From: Coriobacteriaceae bacterium
GTDB lineage: Bacteria; Actinomycetota; Coriobacteriia; Coriobacteriales; Coriobacteriaceae
Direction: 5' to 3'
Length of the DNA: 64,000 nucleotides
Assembly: GCA_902364645.1 (NCBI GenBank)
Contig: CABJEP010000008.1
Location: 1-64,000, forward strand
A model generated the notes under the pieces. The model saw only the letters and a list, made by a program, of their open reading frames with translations. It was not told the DNA's origin and ran no database searches. Shown here piece by piece: positions 16,929 through 27,572 of the stretch (within the stretch, counting starts at the first letter, position 1; each line of letters starts with the position of its first letter). The position numbers were made by a program, and so were the translations under genes.

Positions 16929-17360
16929 TTACTGGATGCGAGTTCGGCAGTAGGGGCAGACCTTCCAATGCGCATCGAGCGGGCGATGGCAGCTGGGACA
17001 CACGTTGCGAACCTGGGTATCGCACACCGGGCAGACGACGAAGTCCTTCTCGATGGGCGCGCCGCACTGCGGGCAGGTGCCGTACTGGGCAAGCTGGCGC
17101 TCGCGCAGAGCCATGTCCAGCTCCTGCTCCTCGCGGTCGGACGCATAGGAGTGCGGGCGCAGGACCAGGTAGGCAATGAGGCCTACAAACGGGATGAGGG
17201 CGATGATGCCCCATGCCACGTAGGCGCTGGCGCCGCGGCGGCGAGCGTCGATGAACACATAGACGACCGACAGCACATACAGGGCGATGATAAAGCCAAC
17301 GAAGGCATAGACGACGCCCATAAGCTGCGGCGACATGAGCTCAGAGATGTACTTGGACAT
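16929..17360 (-). CDS. Membrane protein with double zinc ribbon
   Basis: A 143-aa protein is read from ATG 17360, which has GAAAGG upstream. Two hydrophobic segments (about 13-35 and 48-68) are followed by a charged linker. A C-terminal metal-binding tail then has CPQCGAP, CPVCDTQ, CPSCHRP and CPYCRTR, four CxxC pairs that suit two zinc ribbons. The N-terminal part resembles phospholipase D-nuclease-type or PLDc_N membrane anchors. It is monocistronic, with a hairpin downstream. The role is unknown; similar proteins are common in Actinomycetota as membrane proteins of unknown function. Confidence 0.8.
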   Translation of the reverse strand: MSKYISELMSPQLMGVVYAFVGFIIALYVLSVVYVFIDARRRGASAYVAWGIIALIPFVGLIAYLVLRPHSYASDREEQELDMALRERQLAQYGTCPQCGAPIEKDFVVCPVCDTQVRNVCPSCHRPLDAHWKVCPYCRTRIQ

Positions 17361-17460
17361 TACGGGTACCTTTCGGAATATTAACAGTCCGGTAAAGTTT
17401 ACCACGGGGTTTGTTTATATGGGACTACGGCTAGGGGCGGGGCTGGCGCGGACACAAACA

Positions 17461-17835
17461 TCTCAATCTGTAACAGGTGTGAGCGGAATCCGGGTCTAGA
17501 TGTTACAGGTCGAGACACAGGGTCCCTCCCCGACTTCAATCTCAATCTGTAACATCTTGGGCCCCAAACCCCCTCTTACTGTTACAGATCAAGACGAACG
17601 GTGAGCCCCCCGTTAAAATATCTCAATCTGTAACAACAACTCGGCAAAAACAGGTCTAACCGTTACAGATTTAGACATTCGAAACCGACTGATAGGTTCA
17701 TCTAAATCTGTAACATCTAGAACCCAAATCCTCAGCTAACTGTTACAGATTAAGACAAAGAAAACCGTCCAAACCGAATGTCTCAAACTGTAACAACTGG
17801 AACCCAAATCCTCGTCCAACTGTTACAGATCGAGA
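17461..17835. repeat. Array of ten 15-bp repeats, alternating, 40-bp phase
   Basis: The unit TCTCAATCTGTAACA occurs at 17461, 17540, 17621, 17701 and 17781. Its inverse, TGTTACAGATCGAGA with small changes, occurs at 17501, 17580, 17661, 17741 and 17821. Starts are therefore 39-41 bp apart throughout, with 24-26-bp spacers. Two of the inner spacers share GAACCCAAATCCTC; the others differ. Each left/right pair can fold into a 15-bp stem. It fills the gap before the GlpA-like operon. It is not a CRISPR array, because the orientation alternates and there are no cas genes. The rest of 17361-18005 shows only the operator below. Confidence 0.85.
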
Positions 17836-17973
17836 CGAAAGGTTGCCGTAGTTGTCGGCGGACGAGGTTGTCGACGTTGCCGCGTCTCCCCTCTTCTGCC
17901 GTTGGCGGGTGTTGCGGGGCTGTTCACCGCATTGCCGCCGCGCTGGGGGTGTGCAGACCGTAGGATAGTTTTA

Positions 17974-17988
17974 TTGACAGCCTGTCAA
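17974..17988 (+). promoter_or_regulatory. Palindromic operator before GlpA-like operon
   Basis: TTGACAG-C-CTGTCAA is a perfect 7-bp inverted repeat 17 nt before the GTG start of the GlpA-like gene. The spacing suits a repressor site overlapping the transcript start. The left half also matches a -35 box, but no -10 follows at the right distance. Confidence 0.5.
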
Positions 17989-18005
17989 CTCGTCTGGGAG
18001 GCACC

Positions 18006-19460
18006 GTGGCAGAAACGTTTGATATCGCGATTGTAGGCGCGGGCATCACCGGATGCGCCATCGCGCGGCAGCTCGCGCGCTATGACCTGTCCATTTGCGT
18101 GGTCGAGGCGGCCAACGACATTGCGCTCGGTGCGTCAAAGGCCAACGGCGGCCTGGTACACGCCGGCTACGACCCGGCGCCGGGCACGGTAAAGGCGCAG
18201 GTCAACGCCCGCGGCTGCGAGCTGTATGGCACGTGGGCCCAGGAGCTGGGTTTTTTGTTCTGCCGCACCGGCTCGATGGTATTGGGCTTTAACGACGAGG
18301 ACCGCGCGCACCTGGAGAAGCTACGCCAGAATGGCCTGGTCAACGGCGTGCCCGAGCTGTCGATCGTCGGACCCGACCGCATCCACGAATTAGAGCCGCG
18401 CGCCAGTGCCGAGGCGACGTGCGCGCTGTGGTGCCCTTCGACCGGTTACGTCGACCCGTTTGAGGTCGCCATCGCCGCGCTGGAAAACGCCGTTGCCAAC
18501 GGGGTGTCGTTTATGCGCTCCGCACCGGTGGAGGCGATTGAAATCGCGGGCTCGGGCGACGACGCGCGCTTTACGTTGGCGACGCCCGCCGGAGACGTGC
18601 GCTGCCGCTACCTGATCAACGCCGCGGGCAACGGAGCCGCGGACATCTCGCATATGGCGGGCGCCGAGGAGTTCCAGATGGTCTGGCGCCAGGGCAATAT
18701 CGTGGTGCTGGACAAGGAGCCGCGCACGCTCATGCCGCTCTACCCCGTGCCGACGCCGGTGTCGAAGGGCGTTATCGTGACGGGCACCGTACATGGTAAC
18801 ACCGTGATCACCGCGACCGCTGCCGTGCGCGAGCCCGGCGACACGCAGACCTACGCTTCCGATGTCAACGCGCTGCTGAGCGGTGCGCGCAAGCTGGTGC
18901 CCGATCTGGACACACGCCGCGTGGTGCGCGCGTTTGCCGGCGGGCGTCCGGTCATAAAGGGGACGAACGACTTTCTTATTGGGCAGTCCGCCGTGGTGCC
19001 AGGCCTATTCCAGGCGGCGGGCATTCAGTCGCCGGGCGTGGCGAGCGCGCCAGCCATCGCCGAGCGCATGGAGCAGATCTTGCGCGATGCCGGTGTTGCC
19101 CTGCACGAGCGGCCCGACTGGGATCCCGTCCGCCGCGCGCCGGACGACTTCGACCGTGCGCCACTTGTGCGCAAGGAGGAGCTCATCGAGTCCGACCCTG
19201 CATGGGGAAAGATCGTCTGCCGCTGCGAAACGGTGTCCGTGGCCGAGATTGTTGCCGCGATTCGACGCCGCCCAGGTGCGGTTTCGGTCGAGGGCGTCAA
19301 GCGCCGCTGCCGCGCCGGCATGGGCCGCTGCCAGAGCGGCTTTTGCCAGAGCCGCGTGGTGGCGATTCTAGCTCGCGAGCTGGGCTGCGACCCCAGCGAG
19401 GTGCTGCTGGAGGACACTGGCTCGTGGCTGGTTGAGGGACCGCTGAAGGGGGTGCGCTAG
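18006..19460 (+). CDS. GlpA-like FAD oxidoreductase with BFD-type domain
   Basis: The 484-aa protein has a DAO-type FAD fold: IVGAGITGCAIARQLARYDL (about 8-27) binds the dinucleotide and GASKANGGLVHAGYDPAPGT follows. The C-terminal domain (about 398-445) has CRCETVSVAEI and CRAGMGRCQSGFC, four cysteines of a BFD-like [2Fe-2S] site. This matches the anaerobic glycerol-3-phosphate dehydrogenase subunit GlpA and related 2-hydroxyacid oxidases. It lies 1 nt before a second flavoprotein and a DUF1667 gene, a recurrent trio thought to oxidise glycerol 3-phosphate or a similar metabolite. GTG start with GGGAGG upstream. Substrate is inferred. Confidence 0.88.
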   Translation: MAETFDIAIVGAGITGCAIARQLARYDLSICVVEAANDIALGASKANGGLVHAGYDPAPGTVKAQVNARGCELYGTWAQELGFLFCRTGSMVLGFNDEDRAHLEKLRQNGLVNGVPELSIVGPDRIHELEPRASAEATCALWCPSTGYVDPFEVAIAALENAVANGVSFMRSAPVEAIEIAGSGDDARFTLATPAGDVRCRYLINAAGNGAADISHMAGAEEFQMVWRQGNIVVLDKEPRTLMPLYPVPTPVSKGVIVTGTVHGNTVITATAAVREPGDTQTYASDVNALLSGARKLVPDLDTRRVVRAFAGGRPVIKGTNDFLIGQSAVVPGLFQAAGIQSPGVASAPAIAERMEQILRDAGVALHERPDWDPVRRAPDDFDRAPLVRKEELIESDPAWGKIVCRCETVSVAEIVAAIRRRPGAVSVEGVKRRCRAGMGRCQSGFCQSRVVAILARELGCDPSEVLLEDTGSWLVEGPLKGVR

Positions 19461-19461
19461 G

Positions 19462-20814
19462 ATGGCAACGCTTGATATGCGCGACGAACGCGCAGAGGCA
19501 GGAGCCGTAGCGTCGGTGTCGACGCAGGCATTCGACGTGGTCGTTATCGGCGGCGGGCCCGCCGGCATGGCGGCCGCGCTTTCGGCGCATAAGGCCGGCG
19601 CGCGCGTGGCCATCGTGGAGCGCGAGCAGCACTTAGGCGGCATCCTGCGCCAGTGCATCCACCCCGGCTTTGGCCTTTCGCACTTTAAGCAGGAGCTCAC
19701 CGGCCCCGAGTACGCACAGCGCTTTATCGACCAGGTGCGCGCGATCGACATCGCGCTGTTCTTGAATAGCATGGTGCTTGGGATTGATTCGGACGAGTCC
19801 ACGGAAGACGCCGCGGCCCACACCGTCACGCTCATGAGCCCCACCGGCATGCTGCAGCTCACCGGGCGCGCGGTCGTCCTTGCCATGGGTTGCCGCGAGC
19901 GCACCCGTAGCGAGATCAAGATTCCCGGCAGCCGACCCGCCGGCGTGTTTACGGCCGGCCTGGCGCAGCGATACATCAATATCGAGAACCTCAAACCCGG
20001 CTCGCGCGCCGTCATTTTGGGCTCGGGTGACATCGGGCTCATCATGGCACGCCGCTGCACGCTCGAGGGGATTTCCGTCGAGGGCGTGTACGAGCTTATG
20101 CCGTACGCCAACGGTCTGCGCCGCAATGTTAAGAACTGCCTGGACGACTTTGGCATTCCGCTGCACCTGTCCACCACCGTCACGCGCGTGATCGGGCACG
20201 ACCGCGTGGAAGCCGTCGAGGTGAGCCAGGTCGACGAGCGCCTAGCGCCCATTCCGGGGACCGAGCGCGTTGCTCCGTGTGACACACTGCTGCTTTCGGT
20301 GGGATTGATTCCCGAAAACGAGCTTTCGGTTGCCGCGGGTGTAGAGCTTGACCCGCGCACGCGAGGCGCCGTGGTGGACCAGAGCCTGCAGACGGGCGTA
20401 CCAGGCATCTTTGCCTGCGGCAACGTGCTGCACGTGCACGACCTGGCCGACAACGTGACGACCGAGTCCGAGAGGGCTGGCGCAGCTGCAGCGGCGCACG
20501 CGCTGGAAACCGGCGCGGGCGTCGCTGCGGACTGCGAGCTCACCGTCTCCCCTGCCGGCATTGCGGGATACGCGCTGCCGGGACGCATTACGGCCGTGGC
20601 GCTCACCAAGCTCAGCTTCCGCGTGCGCCGGCCGGTCGACGCCGCCCGCGTGCGCATTCTGGCAGGCGACGAGGAGATGTTTGCAGGCAAGGTCCGCCCG
20701 TTTAAACCGAGCGTAATGGAGAGCTTCCCACTACCGGCAAAGGTAATTCAGCGCGCACTCGACCTGGGTGTTAACGAGATTGTCCTGTCCGTCGACCCCG
20801 TTGAGGAGGCGTAG
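19462..20814 (+). CDS. FAD/NAD(P)-dependent oxidoreductase
   Basis: This 450-aa pyridine-nucleotide-disulphide-type flavoprotein has FDVVVIGGGPAGMAAALSAHKAG (about 25-47). RQCIHPGFGLSHFKQELTG follows. A second nucleotide fold is seen at SRAVILGSGDIGLIMARRCTLEG, and the C-terminal FAD contact at GIFACGNVLHVHDLADNV. It is encoded second in a trio with a GlpA-like dehydrogenase (1-nt gap) and DUF1667 (4-nt gap). It probably passes electrons from the dehydrogenase onward, as GlpB does in classical systems, although its fold differs from E. coli GlpB. Cytoplasmic. Confidence 0.88.
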   Translation: MATLDMRDERAEAGAVASVSTQAFDVVVIGGGPAGMAAALSAHKAGARVAIVEREQHLGGILRQCIHPGFGLSHFKQELTGPEYAQRFIDQVRAIDIALFLNSMVLGIDSDESTEDAAAHTVTLMSPTGMLQLTGRAVVLAMGCRERTRSEIKIPGSRPAGVFTAGLAQRYINIENLKPGSRAVILGSGDIGLIMARRCTLEGISVEGVYELMPYANGLRRNVKNCLDDFGIPLHLSTTVTRVIGHDRVEAVEVSQVDERLAPIPGTERVAPCDTLLLSVGLIPENELSVAAGVELDPRTRGAVVDQSLQTGVPGIFACGNVLHVHDLADNVTTESERAGAAAAAHALETGAGVAADCELTVSPAGIAGYALPGRITAVALTKLSFRVRRPVDAARVRILAGDEEMFAGKVRPFKPSVMESFPLPAKVIQRALDLGVNEIVLSVDPVEEA

Positions 20815-20818
20815 AGTC

Positions 20819-21217
20819 ATGAGCACAAACGCGATTGAAACGCTGCAGTTCAACTGCACCACCTGCCCATCCGAATGCCTTCTGACCGTGGAGGTGGAGC
20901 GCGACGCAGACGGCGCCGTGGTAGAAGTGCACTCCGTGACCGGAAACAGCTGCCCGCGCGGTGATAAGTTCGCGCATCAAGAGCTCACCTGCCCCATGCG
21001 TGTGCTCACCACCACCGTGGCCGTATCCGGCGGCGACGAGGCGCTGCTGCCCGTACGCACGGCCGAAGCCATCCCGCTGGCACTCCACGCCCAGGCCATG
21101 GACCTCATCCGAGGCCTAATCATCGACGCCCCTATCCGTATGGGCGACGTCGTTCTGGAAGACCTCCTCAACACGGGCATCGACCTCATCGCCAGCATGG
21201 ACATCGACCCAACCTAA
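20819..21217 (+). CDS. DUF1667 protein
   Basis: A 132-aa protein is read from ATG 20819, with GAGGAGG 9 nt upstream. Cysteines fall in CTTCPSECLLTV near the N terminus and GNSCPRGDKFAHQELTCPMRVLTTTV, the conserved core of DUF1667 (PF07892). This suggests an iron-sulphur or zinc site. The family is almost always next to GlpA-like and FAD/NAD oxidoreductases, as here, and is regarded as a third subunit. No biochemical function is established. Last gene of the trio. Confidence 0.9.
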   Translation: MSTNAIETLQFNCTTCPSECLLTVEVERDADGAVVEVHSVTGNSCPRGDKFAHQELTCPMRVLTTTVAVSGGDEALLPVRTAEAIPLALHAQAMDLIRGLIIDAPIRMGDVVLEDLLNTGIDLIASMDIDPT

Positions 21218-21276
21218 GTAGCTTATTTGGGACGGCGCTCTTTTAGCTACCCCGCCATCCACCCCGCCCCTCCTCA

Positions 21277-21342
21277 ATTGCGGTGAAATAGTTCCTGATT
21301 TCCGCCAAAACCCCGGCATCCAGGAACTATTCCACCGCAACT
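21277..21342. repeat. Palindromic repeat, family A copy 1
   Basis: ATTGCGGTGAAATAGTTCCTG faces CAGGAACTATTCCACCGCAAC across a 25-nt loop, with one stem mismatch. Four more copies occur in this window (22884, 38332, 60750, 62061), all between genes. It is probably a REP- or MITE-like element. Confidence 0.8.
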
Positions 21343-21384
21343 ATCCTTGGAATCGGTATTTAGCTTGTGCCTACTATAGTGCCA

Positions 21385-21544
21385 TTTCAAAACCACCCCG
21401 GATTACGGGGCTGATTCGGAGGCCCCCATCCATACCGACATTTTTCGATTTTTGATAAGCCGTCTACCTGCGGTTTTAATTTCACGATTTTTCCCATGGT
21501 CAAGTAATACAGGTCCAGCCCCGTAATCCGCCATACTTTTGAAA
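21385..21544. repeat. Long imperfect inverted repeat
   Basis: An arm containing TTTCAAAA then CGGATTACGGGGCTG (21385-21413) is matched in inverse by CAGCCCCGTAATCCG then TTTTGAAA (21515-21544), about 100 bp apart. The stretch between codes for nothing recognisable. Confidence 0.6.
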
Positions 21545-21598
21545 CCAGCCCATTTGGAACGGGCCTCTTATGACTACTTTTGCCCCAACGTTCGCTCA

Positions 21599-21677
21599 AA
21601 TGATTTTTCTGGGACGGGGATTGAAATAATCATTCGGCACCCAATGATTATTTAATCCCCATCCCAGAAAAATCATT
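21599..21677. repeat. 35-bp inverted repeat
   Basis: AATGATTTTTCTGGGACGGG and the following ATTGAAATAATCATT (21599-21634) pair with the inverse arm at 21643-21677 around an 8-nt loop, with a few mismatches. CGGGACGGGG-type motifs also occur in neighbouring spacers. The 21218-21770 gap is filled by these three palindromes and holds no gene. Confidence 0.7.
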
Positions 21678-21770
21678 CCGCATGTTAGACGTAGCTAAAA
21701 TAGCCCCGTCCCAAATTGACTACCCTGGCATTGGGGATACCATGGTGGCAGCCTAGCGAAAGGATGTTTC

Positions 21771-22859
21771 ATGGCACATGTCGATGACCAGCGTGTGGCG
21801 CGCGTGCTCGATGCACTCGAGGCTCAGCACCCCGGCGCGCAGTTGCTCGTAAACGACCCGTGGTCGATTTACTATCTGACCGGCTTTTATGCCGATATGT
21901 TCGAGCGGTTTTGCGGTGTGCTGCTCGCGCGCGATGCCGAGCCAGTGATCCTAGTCAACGCTCTACACCAGCTGCCGGAATACGACAATGCCCGCGTCGC
22001 CTACCACACCGATACCGATATCGTGACCGACGCCATCGCGAGTGAGATCGACCCAACCAAGCCGCTCGGCATCGACACCGTCATGCGCTCCGGCTTTTTG
22101 ATGCCGCTCATGGAGCGCCACGCCGCCAGCGAGTTTTTCCTGGGCGATTTTGCCGTGACCGCAGCGCGAACCTACAAAGACGCCGCCGAGCAGGAACTCA
22201 TGCGCATGTCCTCGGCAGCTAACGACGCTGTGATGGCCGACGCCATCAAACTCGTCCACGAGGGTGTGACGGAGCGCGAGATTGCCGACCAGATGCTCGG
22301 CTTGTACCGCAAGCACGGCTGCGAGGGCTTTAGCTTTCCTCCGATCGTGAGCTTTGGCGCCAACGCCGGCGACCCGCATCATGAACCCGACGACACCGTG
22401 CCCAAACGTGGCGACGTGGTGCTGTTCGACATTGGCGGACGTCATCGCAACTACTGCTCGGATATGACACGCACATTCTTTTGGGGCGAGCCGGACGAGG
22501 AGACGGCACGCATCTACGACATCGTGCGCCGCGCCAACGAGGCCGCCGAGGCGCTCATCGCACCGGGCGTTCGCATGTGCGACCTGGATCGTACAGCGCG
22601 CGACGTGATCGAGGACGCTGGCTACGGCAAGTACTTTACGCACCGCCTGGGTCACTCGATCGGTCTGCAGGACCACGAGCCGGGCGATGTCTCGCTGGTC
22701 AACGAGCAGGTCGTAGAACCGGGCATGACGTTCTCCATCGAACCGGGCATCTACCTCCCCGGCCGCACCGGCGTCCGCATCGAGGACTTGGCCCTGGTCA
22801 CCGAGTCCGGCGTCGAGATTCTCAACGCCTACCCCCACGATCCGGTCCGCCTAGGCTAA
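21771..22859 (+). CDS. M24 family Xaa-Pro peptidase
   Basis: This 362-aa cytoplasmic metallopeptidase removes N-terminal residues before proline. The N-terminal creatinase-type domain ends near residue 130. The C-terminal pita-bread domain shows the metal ligands: VVLFDIGGRHRNYCSDMTRTFF (two Asp), YFTHRLGHSIGLQDHEPGD (His), FSIEPGIYLPGRTGVRIEDL (two Glu). CGAAAGGAT precedes the ATG. The gene stands alone on the plus strand between palindromes. Prolidase versus aminopeptidase P cannot be decided here. Confidence 0.92.
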   Translation: MAHVDDQRVARVLDALEAQHPGAQLLVNDPWSIYYLTGFYADMFERFCGVLLARDAEPVILVNALHQLPEYDNARVAYHTDTDIVTDAIASEIDPTKPLGIDTVMRSGFLMPLMERHAASEFFLGDFAVTAARTYKDAAEQELMRMSSAANDAVMADAIKLVHEGVTEREIADQMLGLYRKHGCEGFSFPPIVSFGANAGDPHHEPDDTVPKRGDVVLFDIGGRHRNYCSDMTRTFFWGEPDEETARIYDIVRRANEAAEALIAPGVRMCDLDRTARDVIEDAGYGKYFTHRLGHSIGLQDHEPGDVSLVNEQVVEPGMTFSIEPGIYLPGRTGVRIEDLALVTESGVEILNAYPHDPVRLG

Positions 22860-22883
22860 CCTCATCCCCAAGTCCCCAAACTA

Positions 22884-22950
22884 AGTTGCGGTGAAATAGT
22901 TCCTGGATGGGCTGTTAGAACCCAAAAACAGGAACTATTTCACCGCAACT
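22884..22950. repeat. Palindromic repeat, family A copy 2
   Basis: AGTTGCGGTGAAATAGTTCC and its inverse GGAACTATTTCACCGCAACT enclose a 23-nt loop. Outer bases CTCATCCCC and GGGGATG extend the symmetry. It lies between the convergent peptidase and folC genes and could end both transcripts. Confidence 0.85.
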
Positions 22951-22964
22951 GATGAGGGGATGGG

Positions 22965-24308
22965 TTAACGGAGCAGCCCCGCTACTTCGCCGGCTAGGGT
23001 GATGGTGCCGGCTGCTACGAAGGGCTCGTCCGCGGCCTCGAAGGCCGCGAGGGCCTCGGACACGCTGAGGTACACGCCCGCGAGCTTATCGACGTCCACC
23101 AGGGCAGCGAGCTCATCTGCCGGCAGGGCGCGATCGGAATCGGTCTGGGTCACGACCACGCGTGGGAACGCCGGAACCAGAACGTCAACGATGCCCGCCA
23201 CGTCCTTGTCGGCCAGCGCAGCGCACAGCAGCGTGGGGCGATTCTCCACGCACGGATCGATCTCGTCCAGCGCGCTCACAAAGTTCTCGCAGCTCTGTGG
23301 GTTATGGCAGGCGTCGATCAGCTTGAGCGGATCAGTTCCCAGCACATCAAATCGGCCCGGCGTGGGGCAGCCCATAAGCGACGCATCGAGCTTGTCATGA
23401 TCGAGCTCGCGACCCAGATACCCCTCGCACATCATAATCGCGCACGCAGCATTCTGCGGCTGATACGCCGGCTTAACCATGCTCGACGTATAAATCGCGC
23501 GCGGCGTGGTGCAGCTGAACTCCACCGTATCGCCCACATGTGCCGGTACCTTGGTCGTGGAATGGCTCACCACCAGCGGCACCACACCGCACTCGCGGCA
23601 GCGCGTATCCATTACGCGCTGAACGCTCGGCTCATGCGTGCCCTCGCCCAAAACAACCTGGCGCCCAGGCTTAATAACCGCAGCCTTCTCTCCCGCAATG
23701 GCCTCGAGCGTATCGCCCAAAATGCGTGTGTGGTCGAGCCCAATGCCCGTAATGGCGACGGCCACGGGATCGGTCGCACTCGTAGCATCCCAGCGTCCGC
23801 CCATGCCAACCTCAAGCACGGCAACATCCACCGCGGCCTCGGCAAACACGACAAGCGCGGCAGCCGTCAGCAGGTCAAACGGCGTGATGGAATAGGCGCG
23901 CTCCCCCGCCGCCACACGGTGCGCATTCACGCGGCGACCCGCCTCAACAGCGGCAGAAACGCCACGAGCAAAGGCCTCGTCGCTCACAACGCGCCCGTCA
24001 ACCTCCATACGCTCGGGATAGCGCACCAGCTGCGGCGACGTATACAGCGCGGTCTTGAGCCCCTCGCCGCGAAGGATAGCAGCCGAAAAACGCGTAGTCG
24101 AAGTCTTGCCATTGGTACCGGCAACCTGGATGCAATCAAAATACTCATCCGGACGCCCAAGCTCATCGAGCATATCGACAACCGTCTCGAGCAGCGGACC
24201 AGCATCCCCAGAAATCCGCCCCGTATCAGCAGCCAGCCCAACAGCCTCATCAAACGAAAGCAGCTCAAACGAGAACGGCACAGAATACGACCCCGAACGC
24301 TTAGGCAT
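22965..24308 (-). CDS. folC: Dihydrofolate/folylpolyglutamate synthase
   Basis: This 447-aa Mur-ligase-type enzyme adds glutamate to dihydropteroate or tetrahydrofolate. It has the ATP loop VAGTNGKTSTTRFSAAILR (about 61-79), the VDVAVLEVGMGGRWDATSATDP signature and GIGLDHTRILGDTLEAIAGEKAAVIKPG. The C-terminal ligand domain contains LIDACHNPQS. The ATG at 24308 has AGGGGAC upstream; a further Met seven codons earlier is possible. It is monocistronic and convergent with the peptidase. Confidence 0.94.
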   Translation of the reverse strand: MPKRSGSYSVPFSFELLSFDEAVGLAADTGRISGDAGPLLETVVDMLDELGRPDEYFDCIQVAGTNGKTSTTRFSAAILRGEGLKTALYTSPQLVRYPERMEVDGRVVSDEAFARGVSAAVEAGRRVNAHRVAAGERAYSITPFDLLTAAALVVFAEAAVDVAVLEVGMGGRWDATSATDPVAVAITGIGLDHTRILGDTLEAIAGEKAAVIKPGRQVVLGEGTHEPSVQRVMDTRCRECGVVPLVVSHSTTKVPAHVGDTVEFSCTTPRAIYTSSMVKPAYQPQNAACAIMMCEGYLGRELDHDKLDASLMGCPTPGRFDVLGTDPLKLIDACHNPQSCENFVSALDEIDPCVENRPTLLCAALADKDVAGIVDVLVPAFPRVVVTQTDSDRALPADELAALVDVDKLAGVYLSVSEALAAFEAADEPFVAAGTITLAGEVAGLLR

Positions 24309-24468
24309 AAACCAAAGTCCCCTCAACATAAAAAGAGGCCCGCAAGCAACAACGAGCCCCTCCCATTCAAAATATCAGCCAAACACCGCTTTGCAGCAGA
24401 ATCAAGACCACAACCAAGTGGCCCTAACTAACCAGTTGCAAACAACCACGTAAACGAACTGGGAGCGG

Positions 24469-24569
24469 CCCGACGCTTTGCTCGATACAAGTTCCGCACG
24501 CAAAGGACAGCACTTAATGTGCTGTCCGTCTTGCGCAGGACTGTTCGCAGTAGCGAGCAAAGCGTCGGG
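24469..24569. repeat. Nested palindrome downstream of valS
   Basis: Outer 16-bp arms CCCGACGCTTTGCTCG (24469-24484) and CGAGCAAAGCGTCGGG (24554-24569) enclose an inner hairpin, GGACAGCAC-TTAAT-GTGCTGTCC (24505-24527). On the minus strand the inner core reads CACATTAAGTG, the same core as in the element upstream of valS. It lies 20 nt past the valS stop and may act as its terminator. The rest of 24309-24588 shows nothing else. Confidence 0.7.
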
Positions 24570-24588
24570 ACGCGCCCCCGAGTAAACC

Positions 24589-27285
<2,697 letters not shown>

Positions 27286-27305
27286 ATATCTCTCCCTTGC
27301 CCGTC

Positions 27306-27421
27306 GGGGAGGAATGTAGGCCCGATTTTCGCTCGGTCAGGTCCTGGGCTCGCTCGAAGACCACATTAAGTGGTCTTCGACTCGTGCGGAATCTACGAAA
27401 ATCGGGCCTACATTCCTCCCC
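27306..27421. repeat. Nested palindrome upstream of valS
   Basis: Perfect 26-bp outer arms (27306-27331 and 27396-27421, GGGGAGGAATGTAGGCCC and its inverse at the ends) enclose an inner hairpin, TCGAAGACCAC-ATTAA-GTGGTCTTCGA (27354-27380). The inner core CACATTAAGTG is shared with the element after valS. It ends about 20 nt upstream of the valS ATG, so it would sit in the valS leader. Confidence 0.8.
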
Positions 27422-27515
27422 TTAGGTATCGATTACTTCAGTCTGATATGACTTCGCTGAGGCTTAAACAACCACACAGAATAACACAGGTAGTTGGGGT
27501 TATTGCGTATATATA

Positions 27516-27551
27516 AAATAGCCTCCGACCGCGGATGGTCGGAGGCTATTT
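27516..27551 (-). terminator. clpX terminator
   Basis: AAATAGCCTCCGACC and GGTCGGAGGCTATTT form a 15-bp stem with a 6-nt loop 22 nt past the clpX stop, followed by TTATATATA on the minus strand. It is a strong intrinsic terminator. Confidence 0.85.
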
Positions 27552-27572
27552 GCAAGCACGTTTTTGGCTGGT

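Noticed and set aside
14928..17384. A long plus-strand open frame antisense to thrS
   Set aside because: It mirrors thrS and the zinc-ribbon gene in a high-GC region, has no ribosome site or family match, and crosses two real genes.
17461..17835. CRISPR array
   Set aside because: Repeats alternate in orientation and are only 15 bp, and no cas gene is near.
27286..27572. T-box leader before valS
   Set aside because: No AGGGTGGNACCGCG-type antiterminator sequence or specifier stem was found; the leader region holds a palindromic repeat instead.
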